Shown piece after piece: positions 26,268-36,862 of a stretch of 64,000 bases of DNA; the first letter of the stretch is position 1; every line of letters begins with the position of its first letter. Source of the stretch: Fibrella forsythiae (GTDB lineage Bacteria; Bacteroidota; Bacteroidia; Cytophagales; Spirosomataceae); assembly GCF_017353175.1 (NCBI RefSeq), contig NZ_JAFMYW010000008.1, positions 1 through 64,000 of the forward strand. Reading direction: 5' to 3'. The notes under the pieces are model-generated. The model was given only the letters and a program-made list of their open reading frames with translations. It had not been told where the DNA came from and did no database searches. A program made the position numbers and the translations under genes.

Positions 26268-27362
26268 ATGACCTCTCGTCGTACTATTCTGCAGACATTG
26301 TCGCTGGCGTCGGCCTCTACACTGGTGTCGCCGCACACGTTACTGGCAGCCACATCGCCCAAGAAAGATAAATTGGGCGTGGCGCTTGTTGGCCTTGGTT
26401 ATTACAGCACCGATTTGCTGGCTCCCGCGCTTCAGCAAACCCGGAATTGCTACCTGGCGGGTATCGTAACGGGTACGCCCGCTAAAGCTGAAACCTGGAA
26501 AAAGAAATACAATATTCCTGATAAGAATATCTATTCATACCAGACCTTCGATCAGATTGCCAACAATCCTGATATCGACGTAGTGTATGTTGTGCTGCCG
26601 CCTTCGATGCACGAAGAATATGTGGTGCGGGCCGCCAAAGCGGGTAAACATGTCTGGGTGGAGAAACCAATGGCCGTAACGGCCAGAGAATGCCAGAATA
26701 TGATTGATACCTGCCGGAAAAATAAGCGCGTGCTGACGGTCGGTTACCGTCTTCATCACGAACCCAATACGCAGGCCTATGTCAAATTTCTGCGCGACGG
26801 AGGCATTGGTAAAATTAATCTGGTAAACTGCGCCGCTGGCTACTACGATGCCCGCACCGACCACTGGAAGCAGAAAAAAGAGATGGGCGGTGGCGTTATG
26901 TATGATATGGGCGTGTATGCCATTCAGGGCGCTCGCCTGTCTACCGGTGAAGAGCCGGTTGCGCTGACCGCCCAGCAGTACACCACCCGGCCAGACGTGT
27001 ACAAAAACGGCCTCGACGAGACCAGCCTGGTTCAGCTGGAGTTCCCCAGCGGTGCGCGGGCAGCCATTCAGAGCAGTTACGGCATGAACATGAATTTTCT
27101 GCACGTAACCGGGCAGAAAGGGCAGCTGGAAATGGAGCCTTACTCGGCTTATAATGGCGTTAAGGGGGAAGGGAGTAACGGTTTTAAGATCGATGTGCCC
27201 TACAAAATGCCAACCCAGCAGGCTATGCAGATGGATAACGACGCCAAAGCGATCATGACGAACTCGCCGGTACTGGTTCCTGGCGAAGAGGGCCTGGCCG
27301 ATATCCGCGTAGTAGAAGCGATCTACAAAGCGGCTAAAGAAGGAAAGCGGGTAACCCTTTAA
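26268..27362 (+). CDS. Exported Gfo/Idh/MocA-family oxidoreductase
   Basis: 364 residues. The N-terminus SRRTILQTLSLASAS is a Tat-like signal. The NAD(P) Rossmann domain follows (LGVALVGLGYYSTDLLAPAL), with the conserved EKPMA segment (HVWVEKPMAVTARE) near residue 125. YRLHHEPNTQAY and GGGVMYDMGVYAIQ are typical of the C-terminal domain. Relatives oxidise or isomerise sugars in the periplasm with tightly held cofactor. The stop is inside the following inverted repeat. Confidence 0.88.
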   Translation: MTSRRTILQTLSLASASTLVSPHTLLAATSPKKDKLGVALVGLGYYSTDLLAPALQQTRNCYLAGIVTGTPAKAETWKKKYNIPDKNIYSYQTFDQIANNPDIDVVYVVLPPSMHEEYVVRAAKAGKHVWVEKPMAVTARECQNMIDTCRKNKRVLTVGYRLHHEPNTQAYVKFLRDGGIGKINLVNCAAGYYDARTDHWKQKKEMGGGVMYDMGVYAIQGARLSTGEEPVALTAQQYTTRPDVYKNGLDETSLVQLEFPSGARAAIQSSYGMNMNFLHVTGQKGQLEMEPYSAYNGVKGEGSNGFKIDVPYKMPTQQAMQMDNDAKAIMTNSPVLVPGEEGLADIRVVEAIYKAAKEGKRVTL

Positions 27363-27470
27363 AAAAAGTCTTCTGTTTGCCGTTTACTGTTTTCTATTGC
27401 TTTGCGCTGATAGTCAAGCCAGAATGCGAAGCAGCAGAAAACAGTAAACGGCAAACAGAAGACTTTTTTA
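27361..27470. repeat. Heptad-armed intergenic inverted repeat (45-bp arms)
   Basis: Arms 27361-27405 and 27426-27470 match in about 42 of 45 positions. Outer units are of GTTTGCCGTTTACTG type; the inner core is ATTGCTTTGC / GCGAAGCAGC. A run of A and a run of T close the ends, so it could also terminate transcription both ways. The left arm begins in the stop codon of the Gfo/Idh gene. Confidence 0.88.
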
Positions 27471-27509
27471 ATTCCCTTGTTCTATCTTCGCTATGAAATC
27501 GCTCTTTTT

Positions 27510-27752
27510 ATGACACCAGCCCACTTTACCAGCCTCGATACCGACGACCAGTTGAACGCCTTGTATTTCGAAGCAAGCATTCTGGCCAATCGGTACGAAG
27601 ACGATTTCATCTACCTTCTCTACAGCCTCGACTCGTTTTACGTGGAAGTTCGCCACGACGCCTACACCAACAAGGTGAAGCAGATTTCGGCGTTCAAATC
27701 AACGGATAAACTGGAGCCATACCTCCCCTATCTGACTGAGGCAGCTCAGTAA
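27510..27752 (+). CDS. Small uncharacterised protein
   Basis: 80 residues from MTPAHFTSLDTDDQL; a start 11 codons upstream is possible but close to the hairpin. No family recognised. It is acidic and aromatic-rich (SILANRYEDDFIYLLYSLDSFYVEV), with no signal peptide. Its stop codon is immediately followed by the ATG of the GNAT gene, so the two are co-translated. Confidence 0.7.
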   Translation: MTPAHFTSLDTDDQLNALYFEASILANRYEDDFIYLLYSLDSFYVEVRHDAYTNKVKQISAFKSTDKLEPYLPYLTEAAQ

Positions 27753-28250
27753 ATGGCAGCAACCACTATTCGCCTGCTTACCGAAGCAGACTTAGCCGTT
27801 TATCGTGCGTTGCTGATGTCGGGTCTTGAACAGGATGCCGACAGCTTTCGCATTGCCCCGGAAGACGAGCAGCATGCCCCTTTTCCAACTCAAAACCGCC
27901 CGGACAGTTTCACGATGGGTGCGTTCGTCGGCGAGCAATTAGCGGGCGTCGTCAGCTTTCAGCGCGACGGTGCCGAGCGGGTCAAACTACGCCACAAAGG
28001 GCTGTTATTCCGAATGTATGTCTCGCCCAATGTCCGGGGGCAGGGGCTGGCGGGTCTGCTCATTCAGGAAGTAATTGATCGGGCACGCCAACTTGATGGT
28101 CTGGAACAGCTTGTTCTGACCGTAACAACGACCAACCCTGCCAAGCGTATCTACGAACGCTTCGGTTTCCGATCTTTCTCGCTGGAAGAAAACGCTATGA
28201 AGTGGCGGGGAACGTACCTGACCGAAGAGGCCATGAAACTGATGCTGTAG
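27753..28250 (+). CDS. GNAT family N-acetyltransferase
   Basis: 165 residues. LLFRMYVSPNVRGQGLAGLLIQEVIDRAR carries the acetyl-CoA loop (RGQGLAG, residues about 95-101); LVLTVTTTNPAKRIYERFGF is the usual C-terminal motif. Target unknown. It starts directly after the stop of the small gene before it. Confidence 0.88.
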   Translation: MAATTIRLLTEADLAVYRALLMSGLEQDADSFRIAPEDEQHAPFPTQNRPDSFTMGAFVGEQLAGVVSFQRDGAERVKLRHKGLLFRMYVSPNVRGQGLAGLLIQEVIDRARQLDGLEQLVLTVTTTNPAKRIYERFGFRSFSLEENAMKWRGTYLTEEAMKLML

Positions 28251-28255
28251 GTACG

Positions 28256-28825
28256 TTACCGAACAACCGTTCCTTCAACGTCGAAGGTGTGCTTGTCTGA
28301 AATACTCAGATGCTGGAAGCCATTCAGGCGGTAGTGCGTCACGCCCCATTTGTTACCCGGCTGAGGGCCACTTTCCAGGAAAATCGTTCGTTCTGCTGTA
28401 TACAGTGGGTTTTCGGTTGTCAGTACGGCGTCGATCCGGCGAGGTTTGTGCGTTGCCGAATCGAGTTTAACCGTCAGTGAACGCACCGTCAGGTTCTTCT
28501 CCGTTGGTTTCAACGTGTACTGATACGTTAGTGAATCGGGACGAACAATAGTATAGCTATTGCGAAGAGCCGGCTTATTAATGTCGGCCTGCGTGAACAG
28601 TTCCAGCTCGCGGCTCCAGTTGATGGTTCGGGTCGTTTGTTTTTCCAGTTTCTCCCCCATCTGCAAGCGCTTTATTACGCCCGGCTTTTGCTTCGACAGC
28701 GCGTCGATCTGGCTCTTAACGTACCCGGCCACATCAAAATAAACCGGCTTCTCGTTACGTTGGGCGGTATCAGTAGAACAGGCAGTGATTGACAGGGTAG
28801 CCAGCAGCAGGAAAGCGTATTTCAT
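28256..28825 (-). CDS. Putative lipoprotein
   Basis: 189 residues from MKYAFLLLATLSITAC, a signal peptide with a lipobox (ITAC, Cys near 16). The rest is beta-rich with no recognised motif: INWSRELELFTQADINKPALRNSY, LTYQYTLKPTEKNLTVRSL. It probably sits at the outer or inner membrane. Convergent with the GNAT gene 5 bases away. Confidence 0.72.
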   Translation of the reverse strand: MKYAFLLLATLSITACSTDTAQRNEKPVYFDVAGYVKSQIDALSKQKPGVIKRLQMGEKLEKQTTRTINWSRELELFTQADINKPALRNSYTIVRPDSLTYQYTLKPTEKNLTVRSLTVKLDSATHKPRRIDAVLTTENPLYTAERTIFLESGPQPGNKWGVTHYRLNGFQHLSISDKHTFDVEGTVVR

Positions 28826-28930
28826 AGACAAAAAAACCGCCCGCAGCAGAGTAGGCTACGGGCGCGTTAATAGAACGTGCTGCAAAGTAACAGCGGGTAG
28901 ATACGTTGCGTTCAGCGAATGGCGGTAGGC

Positions 28931-30505
28931 CTACGCCAACAGGCTGGTGCCGGTCATTTCGTAGGGTTTCTCGATGCCCATCAGCGCCAGAATTGTAGGC
29001 GCAATATCACCCAGTTTACCGTTCTTCAGCGCAGGCTGGTAGTCGTTATCAACCAGAATGCAGGGTACCAGACTCGTTGTATGCGCCGTATTAGGCGTAC
29101 CGTCGTCGTTCAGCATGTAGTCGGCGTTACCGTGATCGGCAATGATGATCGATGTGTAGCCGTGGGCCAGGCCGGTCGTCACCACGTCGCGCGTGGTGGC
29201 GTCGACGGTTTCGGCGGCTTTTACTACAGCGTCGAAGACGCCTGTATGGCCAACCATATCAGTGTTGGCAAAGTTGAGGCACACGAAATCGACGTCGCCT
29301 TTTTCCAGTTCTGGCAAGATCGCGTCGCGAATACCAAAAGCCGACATTTCGGGTTTCTGGTCGTACGTTTTCACCGGAATCGTGATCGTTTCGCCTTGCT
29401 CGTTCGTCACCGTCATTTCTTTCGGTGAAGGCACCAGCAACCGCGATTCGCCAAAGAAAGGTTCTTCCCGCCCGCCCGAAAAGAAGAACGTTACGTGCGG
29501 GTACTTTTCGGTTTCAGCAATACGGATCTGCTTCCGGTTAGCCGCCGCCACGACCTCTCCCAGCGTTTTCGACAGATTATCTTTTTCGTAAATGACCTTT
29601 ACGCCCTTGAAATCGGAGTCGTAGTTGGTCATCGTGATGTAGTCAAGGTCAAGCTTGTACATCTGCTGTTCCGGAAAGTCTTTCTGCGTCAGCGCAATCG
29701 TGATTTCGCGGCCACGGTCGGTACGGAAGTTGAAACAGATCACTACGTCACCGTTCTCAATTTTTGCTACAGGCGTATGATCGTCGTTTTCCATTACGAT
29801 CGGGTTGATGAATTCGTCGGAAACACCCGCCTCGTATGAGTCACGAATTGCCTGGAATACACCATCACCCTGCGCGCGGTCGCCCACGGCATTCACCATG
29901 GCATCGTAGGCTATTTTCACGCGTTCCCAGCGGTTATCGCGGTCCATGGCGTAGAAACGGCCAATCACGGTAGCGAGCTTGCCGGTCGTCTGGTCCATAT
30001 GTTCCCAAAGCTCGGTCAGGAAACCCAGCCCACTCTTCGGATCCGTGTCCCGTCCGTCGGTGAAAGCGTGCACAAATACGTCTGAAAGACCTTGTTCGTG
30101 GGCAATGGTCAACAGCCCTTTCACATGGTTGATATGCGCGTGAACGCCGCCATCAGACACCAGGCCGATCAGGTGCACTTTTTTACCGGTTGCTTTAGCA
30201 TACGCCAGCGATTCGGCCAGAACAGGCTCTTTCTTCAGGGTATCGTGTTCAACAGCCAGGTTCACTTTCACCAGATCCTGATACACGATCCGACCGGCGC
30301 CGAGGTTCATATGTCCCACTTCCGAATTACCCATCTGACCGGCAGGCAATCCTACCTGCAGGCCCGAGGCTTCGAGTGTGCTGTGCGAATAACGGTTCCA
30401 GGCGTCTGTAACAAATGGCGTTTTAGCCGCTGCCAGGGCCGACCGGTCGTTCTGGGTGGTAATGCCCCAGCCGTCCATGATGAGGAGAATGACTTTCTTA
30501 TTCAT
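28931..30505 (-). CDS. gpmI: 2,3-bisphosphoglycerate-independent phosphoglycerate mutase
   Basis: 524 residues, two-domain alkaline-phosphatase-fold enzyme that interconverts 3- and 2-phosphoglycerate using Mn2+. VILLIMDGWGI gives the first metal Asp, QMGNSEVGHMNLGAGR the catalytic Ser (about residue 62), VHAHINHVKG the substrate loop, and NFANTDMVGHTG and IADHGNADYM the remaining metal ligands. The next enzyme of glycolysis, enolase, lies 1.1 kb upstream on the same strand. Confidence 0.96.
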   Translation of the reverse strand: MNKKVILLIMDGWGITTQNDRSALAAAKTPFVTDAWNRYSHSTLEASGLQVGLPAGQMGNSEVGHMNLGAGRIVYQDLVKVNLAVEHDTLKKEPVLAESLAYAKATGKKVHLIGLVSDGGVHAHINHVKGLLTIAHEQGLSDVFVHAFTDGRDTDPKSGLGFLTELWEHMDQTTGKLATVIGRFYAMDRDNRWERVKIAYDAMVNAVGDRAQGDGVFQAIRDSYEAGVSDEFINPIVMENDDHTPVAKIENGDVVICFNFRTDRGREITIALTQKDFPEQQMYKLDLDYITMTNYDSDFKGVKVIYEKDNLSKTLGEVVAAANRKQIRIAETEKYPHVTFFFSGGREEPFFGESRLLVPSPKEMTVTNEQGETITIPVKTYDQKPEMSAFGIRDAILPELEKGDVDFVCLNFANTDMVGHTGVFDAVVKAAETVDATTRDVVTTGLAHGYTSIIIADHGNADYMLNDDGTPNTAHTTSLVPCILVDNDYQPALKNGKLGDIAPTILALMGIEKPYEMTGTSLLA

Positions 30506-30509
30506 AGCG

Positions 30510-30630
30510 AGTGAATGAGTGGATGAGCGAAGGCGTGAATGAGCGAATGTTTGGATCGCTTTGCAATTGACTTATATACATGCGTGCTTCCAAACATTCA
30601 CTCATCCGCGCATCCACTCATTCACTCATT
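30510..30630. repeat. Heptad-armed intergenic inverted repeat
   Basis: The left arm (30510-30554) and right arm (30590-30630) are made of GAATGAGTG/GATGAGCG-type units and end in an exact AATGTTTGG / CCAAACATT. One indel of about 6 bases separates the arms. Inner part: ATCGCTTTGCAATTG. Lies between gpmI and the phosphatase gene. Confidence 0.78.
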
Positions 30631-30632
30631 AA

Positions 30633-31121
30633 TTAAAGGTTATGCCGCTTCTGCAGGTACGTTAGCAGTTCCTCACAGCAGCGGTGAACAATCTGGTAAA
30701 CCTCTTCGAAAACCTCCGGGCCTTCGTAATACGGATCGGGTACGTTGGGCTGATCGCTGACGGCAGGGTCAAATTCGCGCAGGAGAAACACAGTGTCGTC
30801 GTGAACGAGACCGACCGATCGTTGGCTGAGTTTCATGACAGCCTCAAAATTGGCTTCGTCCATCGTGATGATGTAGGTGAATCGAGCCAGGTCTTCGCCG
30901 GTCATTCGGCGGGCACGATGGGTCAGTGTCAGATCGTGAGTGAGCGCATTCTGACGGGTACGCAGGTCAGGCAACTGCCCGATATGGTAGGACGACGTAC
31001 CTGCCGAATCGCATTCGATCTTCCCCGAAAGTCCCGCCTTATCAACCACCTGACGAAACACGCCCTCTGCCACAGGCGACCGACAAATATTTCCTAAACA
31101 GACGAAGAGAAGGGAGATCAT
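30633..31121 (-). CDS. Low-molecular-weight protein-tyrosine phosphatase
   Basis: 162 residues. The P-loop LFVCLGNICRSPVAEG (residues 5-20) has the Cys-x5-Arg-Ser signature with nucleophile Cys8. The general-acid loop is VPDPYYEG near residue 128. It dephosphorylates phosphotyrosine; in many bacteria it opposes tyrosine kinases of polysaccharide export. No kinase is seen here. Confidence 0.93.
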   Translation of the reverse strand: MISLLFVCLGNICRSPVAEGVFRQVVDKAGLSGKIECDSAGTSSYHIGQLPDLRTRQNALTHDLTLTHRARRMTGEDLARFTYIITMDEANFEAVMKLSQRSVGLVHDDTVFLLREFDPAVSDQPNVPDPYYEGPEVFEEVYQIVHRCCEELLTYLQKRHNL

Positions 31122-31132
31122 GTGGTTGAATT

Positions 31133-31225
31133 AAGAATTAAGCGTGTAGAGTTAAGAGTTGCGCTGCACTGCGAACACATTATTCATCTAGCAGCGCAAC
31201 TCTTAACTCTGCACGCTTAATTCTT
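31133..31225. repeat. Heptad-armed intergenic inverted repeat
   Basis: 35-nt arms (31133-31167 and 31191-31225), 34 matches. Outer units TTAAGAG/TTAAGCG; inner core GTTGCGCTGC / GCAGCGCAAC, the clearest copy of the shared core. Loop of 23 bases. Confidence 0.9.
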
Positions 31226-31227
31226 AC

Positions 31228-31536
31228 CTATTTTTCAATCGGTTCACCGTTTTCATCAACGAGTACGTAAACGTCTTCGTTACGCTTTTTCATCAGGTAC
31301 TTTTCCCGGGCGTATTTAACGCGGAGTTGTTGGCTACCCAGCACTTCTTTGCGCTCGGCGCGAACAGCTTCGATCTGTTCCTGAAAATACGCTTTTTCGT
31401 CGTCCAGTTCCTCTGCTTTCCACCAGTTACGGAATTGCGAGCGCAGGTCATTGGCGTCGAAAAACAGCATCCAAAACAAAAAACCCACACCCGTCAGAAT
31501 GTAGAAACGATAGCGGCTGTTGAGGATACGATTCAT
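31228..31536 (-). CDS. FtsB/DivIC-like septum formation initiator
   Basis: 102 residues. One N-terminal membrane helix (YRFYILTGVGFLFWMLFF, residues 10-27), then a coiled coil (ELDDEKAYFQEQIEAVRAERK) and LRVKYAREKYLMKKRNEDVYVL, the usual FtsB/DivIC end. It should join the FtsQLB-type complex at the division septum. Next to enolase, as ftsB is in many bacteria. Confidence 0.85.
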   Translation of the reverse strand: MNRILNSRYRFYILTGVGFLFWMLFFDANDLRSQFRNWWKAEELDDEKAYFQEQIEAVRAERKEVLGSQQLRVKYAREKYLMKKRNEDVYVLVDENGEPIEK

Positions 31537-31546
31537 GGGCGTTAGG

Positions 31547-31644
31547 AGTTAAGAGTGTAGAGTTAAGAAGTAAGAGTTGCCCTGCTATGTGTCAAGCACA
31601 CGCTAAGGCAGGGCAACTCTTACTTCTTAACTCTACACTCTTAA

Positions 31645-31646
<2 letters not shown>
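31547..31646. repeat. Perfect heptad-armed inverted repeat (39-bp arms)
   Basis: Arms 31547-31585 and 31608-31646 are exact reverse complements with a 22-base loop. Units TTAAGAG/GTAAGAG; inner core GTTGCCCTGC / GCAGGGCAAC. The right arm overlaps the enolase stop codon. Confidence 0.92.
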
Positions 31647-32928
<1,282 letters not shown>

Positions 32929-32935
32929 TTACGAA

Positions 32936-32965
32936 CAAAAATTTAGATTAATCTCTTATCAACAA
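32936..32965 (-). promoter_or_regulatory. Possible Bacteroidota-type promoter of eno
   Basis: On the minus strand TTGTTG and TAAATTTTTG are separated by 14 bases, roughly like the -33 TTTG / -7 TAnnTTTG pattern of this phylum. It lies 14 bases upstream of the ATG, implying a very short leader. Confidence 0.3.
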
Positions 32966-33144
32966 CCGAAATAAGGCCGAATGCCCTTTTTCACGACACA
33001 AATAAACGGAAAAGCCGGGGAATGAGGAGGATTGTCATCTGGGCTTTCGTGTTACGGAATCATGTAGGGTGCTCAGAGTAGCGGCATTTCAAAGGCACCT
33101 GCTACATTCATGTGTATTTTTGACAGTCAACTAATCTTATTTCC

Positions 33145-33735
33145 ATGATCACTGACCTTTCGCAACTCGACCCTAATAGCACCTATACGTATGCCGATTA
33201 CCTTAAATGGCAGTTTGAGCAAAGTGTCGAACTGATTAAGGGAAAGCTCTACAATATGTCGCCCGCTCCCAGGGCAGGACACCAGCGTATTTCTATGCGA
33301 ATCACCGGCGAGTTGTACAATCATTTCCGGGAACGTACCTGCGAAATTTTTCCAGCCCCTTTCGATGTTCGTCTGCCTAACCCTGACTACGAACCAGGGT
33401 TTAACAACAAAGTCCACACAGTGGTACAGCCTGACATTTGCGTCATCTGTGATCCCGCCAAAATCGATGAATTTGGCTGCGTTGGTGCGCCCGACTGGAT
33501 CATCGAAATCACGTCGCCGTCGACACATAAGAAAGATTTTAACGAAAAATTCGATCTCTACGAATCAGCAGGAGTACGTGAATATTGGATTGCGGTTCCG
33601 AAAAGCGCCGAAATTTACACCTATACGTTGGTGGGTATCCAATATGAAGAAACGGCCGTTTATGAAAAAGGCAGCCGCCCTACCTCGTCGCTATTTCCAG
33701 AACTTAGCTTGGATATTGACTGGATTTTCGGGTAA
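33145..33735 (+). CDS. Uma2 family protein (PD-(D/E)XK nuclease fold)
   Basis: 196 residues. Family features: YLKWQFEQSVELIKGKLY, VQPDICVI with the Asp, PDWIIEITSPST with the Glu of the nuclease core, and KFDLYESAGVREYWIAVP. The family is abundant in cyanobacteria and Bacteroidota and of unknown role; nuclease activity is inferred from the fold. No toxin-antitoxin partner is next to it. Confidence 0.88.
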   Translation: MITDLSQLDPNSTYTYADYLKWQFEQSVELIKGKLYNMSPAPRAGHQRISMRITGELYNHFRERTCEIFPAPFDVRLPNPDYEPGFNNKVHTVVQPDICVICDPAKIDEFGCVGAPDWIIEITSPSTHKKDFNEKFDLYESAGVREYWIAVPKSAEIYTYTLVGIQYEETAVYEKGSRPTSSLFPELSLDIDWIFG

Positions 33736-33747
33736 TCGGCAACGTAC

Positions 33748-35856
33748 CTAGCTGATACGGCTCCAGTCGGATTGAGTACGGCCAATAGCATCGATGTGGT
33801 TGCGGATGGCGGCGTGTTCGGGTAAGATGAGGTTGGGGTCGGTTTCCAGAATGATCTGGGCCGATTCGCGGGCGGCAGTCAGTACGGCACCATCTTTGGC
33901 TAGATCAGCGATTCGTAAATCCAGCAAGCCGCTTTGCTGTGTACCGGCCAGGTCACCGGGGCCACGGAGTTGCAGATCAACGTCGGCAATTTCGAATCCG
34001 TTATTGGTGCGCACCATCGTTTCCAGACGGACTTTAGTATCGGCGCTAAGTTTATAGCCAGTCATCAATACGCAGTACGATTGATCGCTACCCCGACCAA
34101 CGCGCCCCCGCAACTGATGCAATTGCGACAGACCGAAGCGTTCGGCACTTTCAATGACCATAACACTGGCGTTGGGTACGTTCACCCCTACTTCGATAAC
34201 CGTTGTAGCGACCAAAATTTGCACTTCTCCGTTTGCGAAACGCGTCATCTCGAAATCTTTGCTGTACGAATCCATCTTACCATGCAGAATGCCCACCTGG
34301 TATTTAGGTTGCGGAAACGCACGCTGAATACTCTCATGGCCGTCTGTCAAATCCTTGTAATCCAGCGTCTCCGACTCTTCGATCAGCGGATACACCACGT
34401 ACACCTGTCGGCCAAGTTCGATTTGCTGACGCATGAAGCCAAACACCTCGGCCCTGTGCTTATCGGTTTTGTGTACTGTCTTGATCGGCTTCCGGCCGGC
34501 AGGCATCTCGTCGATGATCGAAATATCGAGGTTACCATAGAGCGTCATCGCCAGCGTGCGCGGGATAGGCGTAGCCGTCATCACCAGAATATGCGGGGGT
34601 ACAACCGGGTTCTTGGCCCACATTTTGGCGCGTTGTGCTACGCCGAACCGGTGTTGCTCGTCAATGATACACAGGCCCAGGTTCCGGAACTGCACCACAT
34701 CTTCGAGCAGCGCGTGTGTACCCACCAGAATATGCATTTTCCCGGTTAGCAGTTCCTCGTGCAGCACCCGGCGGCGTTTGGTGCGGGTGCTACCGGTCAG
34801 AATCCCAAGGTTCAGGCCCATCGCATCGGCGAAGGGTTTCAGGCCATTATAGTGCTGATCGGCCAGGATTTCGGTGGGGGCCATCAGGCAGGCCTGCGCA
34901 CCGTTATCGATCGCCAGCAACATGGTGATGAACGCCACAATGGTTTTACCGCTACCCACATCGCCCTGCAAGAGGCGGTTCATTTGCCGACCCGTCAGGC
35001 AGTCTTTATGAATCTCGCGCAAGACGCGTTGCTGCGCCCCCGTGAGCGGGAAAGGCAGCAGCGTTTTGTAGAAATGCGATAACAGGCTCGTTTTCTGAAA
35101 GATCTGGCCGGGATGCTCTTCTTTCTGAATCAGTTTGTTCGAGATGAGCCGAAGCTGATTGTAGAAGAGTTCCTCAAATTTCAACCGCCGTTCGGCCTGC
35201 CGCAGCCAGGCGGGGCTTTGGGGCAGGTGGATGTTCCAGACGGCCTCGCGTTTACCCACCAGTCGGAACTTCTCGATCAGGCTGGCGGGCAGCGTTTCGT
35301 GAATGTGCGGCCAGGCCAGTTCGAGCAGCGACCGCATCGCTTTGGCCATCACTTTATTATCGACGAAGCGTTTGCGGAGCTTATCTGTCAGGTTATATAC
35401 CGGCGACAGCGTGGCTTCGGGTTCTACATCCGGGCGAACCGGATCAAGTTCGGGATGAACGATACTGAACTTGCCCTGAAACTCCTGCGGCTTGCCGAAG
35501 GCAATGTATTCACCATCGCGCCGAAGCGATTTTTCGAGCCACGAAATACCCTGAAACCAGACCAGATCCATCGTGCCAGTGCCATCGGTAAAATGCCCGA
35601 CGAGCCGTTTCTTGGGGCCTTCTCCCTCGGTGTGCCAGTCGCGAAGGCGTCCACGTATCTGCGCCGAGGGCATCGACTCCAGCAATTCGCTGACGGTGTA
35701 GAAGCGCGTACGGTCTTCGTACCGGAACGGATAATACTGAATCAGATCGGCGGCCGTGAACAGGTGCAGTTCTTTATTCAGCAACTCAGCCCGTTGGGGG
35801 CCAAGTCCTTTCAGGTATTCCAGGCGGGTATCAAAGAAGGTGGTACGTTCGGTCAT
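33748..35856 (-). CDS. recG: ATP-dependent DNA helicase RecG
   Basis: 702 residues from MTERTTFFDTRLEYLKGLG; the longer frame adds 57 low-quality residues over the divergent promoter. Wedge/OB domain in the first ~250 residues, then helicase motifs: Walker A LLQGDVGSGKT, DEQH box (CIIDEQHRF), TATPIPRT, and VIEVGVNVPNA to QLHQLRGRVGRG. It remodels stalled forks and Holliday junctions. Confidence 0.96.
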   Translation of the reverse strand: MTERTTFFDTRLEYLKGLGPQRAELLNKELHLFTAADLIQYYPFRYEDRTRFYTVSELLESMPSAQIRGRLRDWHTEGEGPKKRLVGHFTDGTGTMDLVWFQGISWLEKSLRRDGEYIAFGKPQEFQGKFSIVHPELDPVRPDVEPEATLSPVYNLTDKLRKRFVDNKVMAKAMRSLLELAWPHIHETLPASLIEKFRLVGKREAVWNIHLPQSPAWLRQAERRLKFEELFYNQLRLISNKLIQKEEHPGQIFQKTSLLSHFYKTLLPFPLTGAQQRVLREIHKDCLTGRQMNRLLQGDVGSGKTIVAFITMLLAIDNGAQACLMAPTEILADQHYNGLKPFADAMGLNLGILTGSTRTKRRRVLHEELLTGKMHILVGTHALLEDVVQFRNLGLCIIDEQHRFGVAQRAKMWAKNPVVPPHILVMTATPIPRTLAMTLYGNLDISIIDEMPAGRKPIKTVHKTDKHRAEVFGFMRQQIELGRQVYVVYPLIEESETLDYKDLTDGHESIQRAFPQPKYQVGILHGKMDSYSKDFEMTRFANGEVQILVATTVIEVGVNVPNASVMVIESAERFGLSQLHQLRGRVGRGSDQSYCVLMTGYKLSADTKVRLETMVRTNNGFEIADVDLQLRGPGDLAGTQQSGLLDLRIADLAKDGAVLTAARESAQIILETDPNLILPEHAAIRNHIDAIGRTQSDWSRIS

Positions 35857-35959
35857 GCGGGCAATGGGGCAGCTAGGTAGTAAAAATAACAGTTTACGGC
35901 TTGATGTTTGCGGTTTCGTGTTCGTAGTTTGTGGTACATTAACCATCAACCAAACAGCC

Positions 35960-36862
35960 ATGACTCCACTTGATACCGTATTGGCCGGCCTGATGCGCCG
36001 GTACACCGAGCGTGTTCCCGACGTCAAGAATATCCTGTACGCGCTTCAACAACAGGGAGTCATCAATGCACCCGAAGACATCGAGAACGATCATATCGCC
36101 TTCCGCACGATGGGCGTTCCGCACCTCGGCATTGCTTCGTTCGAGAAAATCTTTTTGCATTACGGCTACGAAAAACGGGAGCCGTACAACTTCGCCGAGA
36201 AGAAGTTGAACGCCTACTGGTACGCCCCGCCAGCCGATCGTGCCGCCGACAACCTGCCCCGCATTTTTGTCAGTGAACTTCGTGTAAATGACCTCTCAGA
36301 AGAAGCCCAGCAGATTATTCACAAATACACAGATACCGTTACCAGCGACCCAGTCGATTCGCTTGACCTGAACGATGGCCAAGCGGTGGATGCCTTTCTG
36401 CACCAGCCCCTTTGGAAAACGCCTGCCCTCGCCGACTACAAAGCGTTGTTGGCCGAGAGTGAATATGCCGCCTGGGTGATCTACAACCGCTACTACCTCA
36501 ACCACTTCACCATCAGCGTGCATAACCTGCCCGAAGGCTACAATACCATTGACGAATTTATCTCGTTTCTGGAGCTACGGCGCTTTAAACTGAATTCGGC
36601 GGGTGGCATTATCAAGGTTAGCCCCGACGGTGGTCTGCGGCAGGCATCGACGGTAGCACAGATGGTCGATGCCCAGTTTACCGGCGGAGACACCTTCCGC
36701 ATTGCAGGTTCCTACGTTGAGTTTGCCGAGCGCCGTGTACTACCCGAGTTTGCCGATTTGCCCGCCGACCAGATCACCCGCCAGCACCGCCGCGACGGTT
36801 TTGAAGCCTCCAACGCCGACAAAATCTTCGAAAGCACGTTTACAAAGCAGACGGGCCATTAG
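35960..36862 (+). CDS. DUF1338 protein, 2-oxoadipate dioxygenase/decarboxylase-like
   Basis: 300 residues from MTPLDTVLAGLMRRY; the longer frame would overlap recG. DUF1338/HglS family: vicinal-oxygen-chelate-like fold with metal ligands expected in NDHIAFRT (His), HFTISVHNL (His) and GSYVEFAERR (Glu). The characterised member HglS converts 2-oxoadipate to D-2-hydroxyglutarate in D-lysine breakdown with Fe(II). No other lysine genes are adjacent. Confidence 0.85.
   Translation: MTPLDTVLAGLMRRYTERVPDVKNILYALQQQGVINAPEDIENDHIAFRTMGVPHLGIASFEKIFLHYGYEKREPYNFAEKKLNAYWYAPPADRAADNLPRIFVSELRVNDLSEEAQQIIHKYTDTVTSDPVDSLDLNDGQAVDAFLHQPLWKTPALADYKALLAESEYAAWVIYNRYYLNHFTISVHNLPEGYNTIDEFISFLELRRFKLNSAGGIIKVSPDGGLRQASTVAQMVDAQFTGGDTFRIAGSYVEFAERRVLPEFADLPADQITRQHRRDGFEASNADKIFESTFTKQTGH

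Noticed and set aside
27361-27470. Heptad hairpins as insertion-sequence ends or integron attachment sites
   Set aside because: No transposase or integrase gene and no target-site duplication could be seen; kept as a separate repeat family.
28840-28870. CGCCCG/CGGGCG hairpin upstream of the lipoprotein gene as a terminator of gpmI
   Set aside because: gpmI is transcribed away from it only after its own stop at 28931; the 6-bp stem is short and without a U-run on the right strand.
35880-35945. GTTTACGG/GTTTGCGG-type stretch between recG and the DUF1338 gene as another hairpin
   Set aside because: Only one arm-like stretch is present with no reverse-complement partner.
33856-36027. Longer recG start at 36027
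   Set aside because: The extra 57 residues have no homology-like features and would cover the start of the divergent DUF1338 gene.
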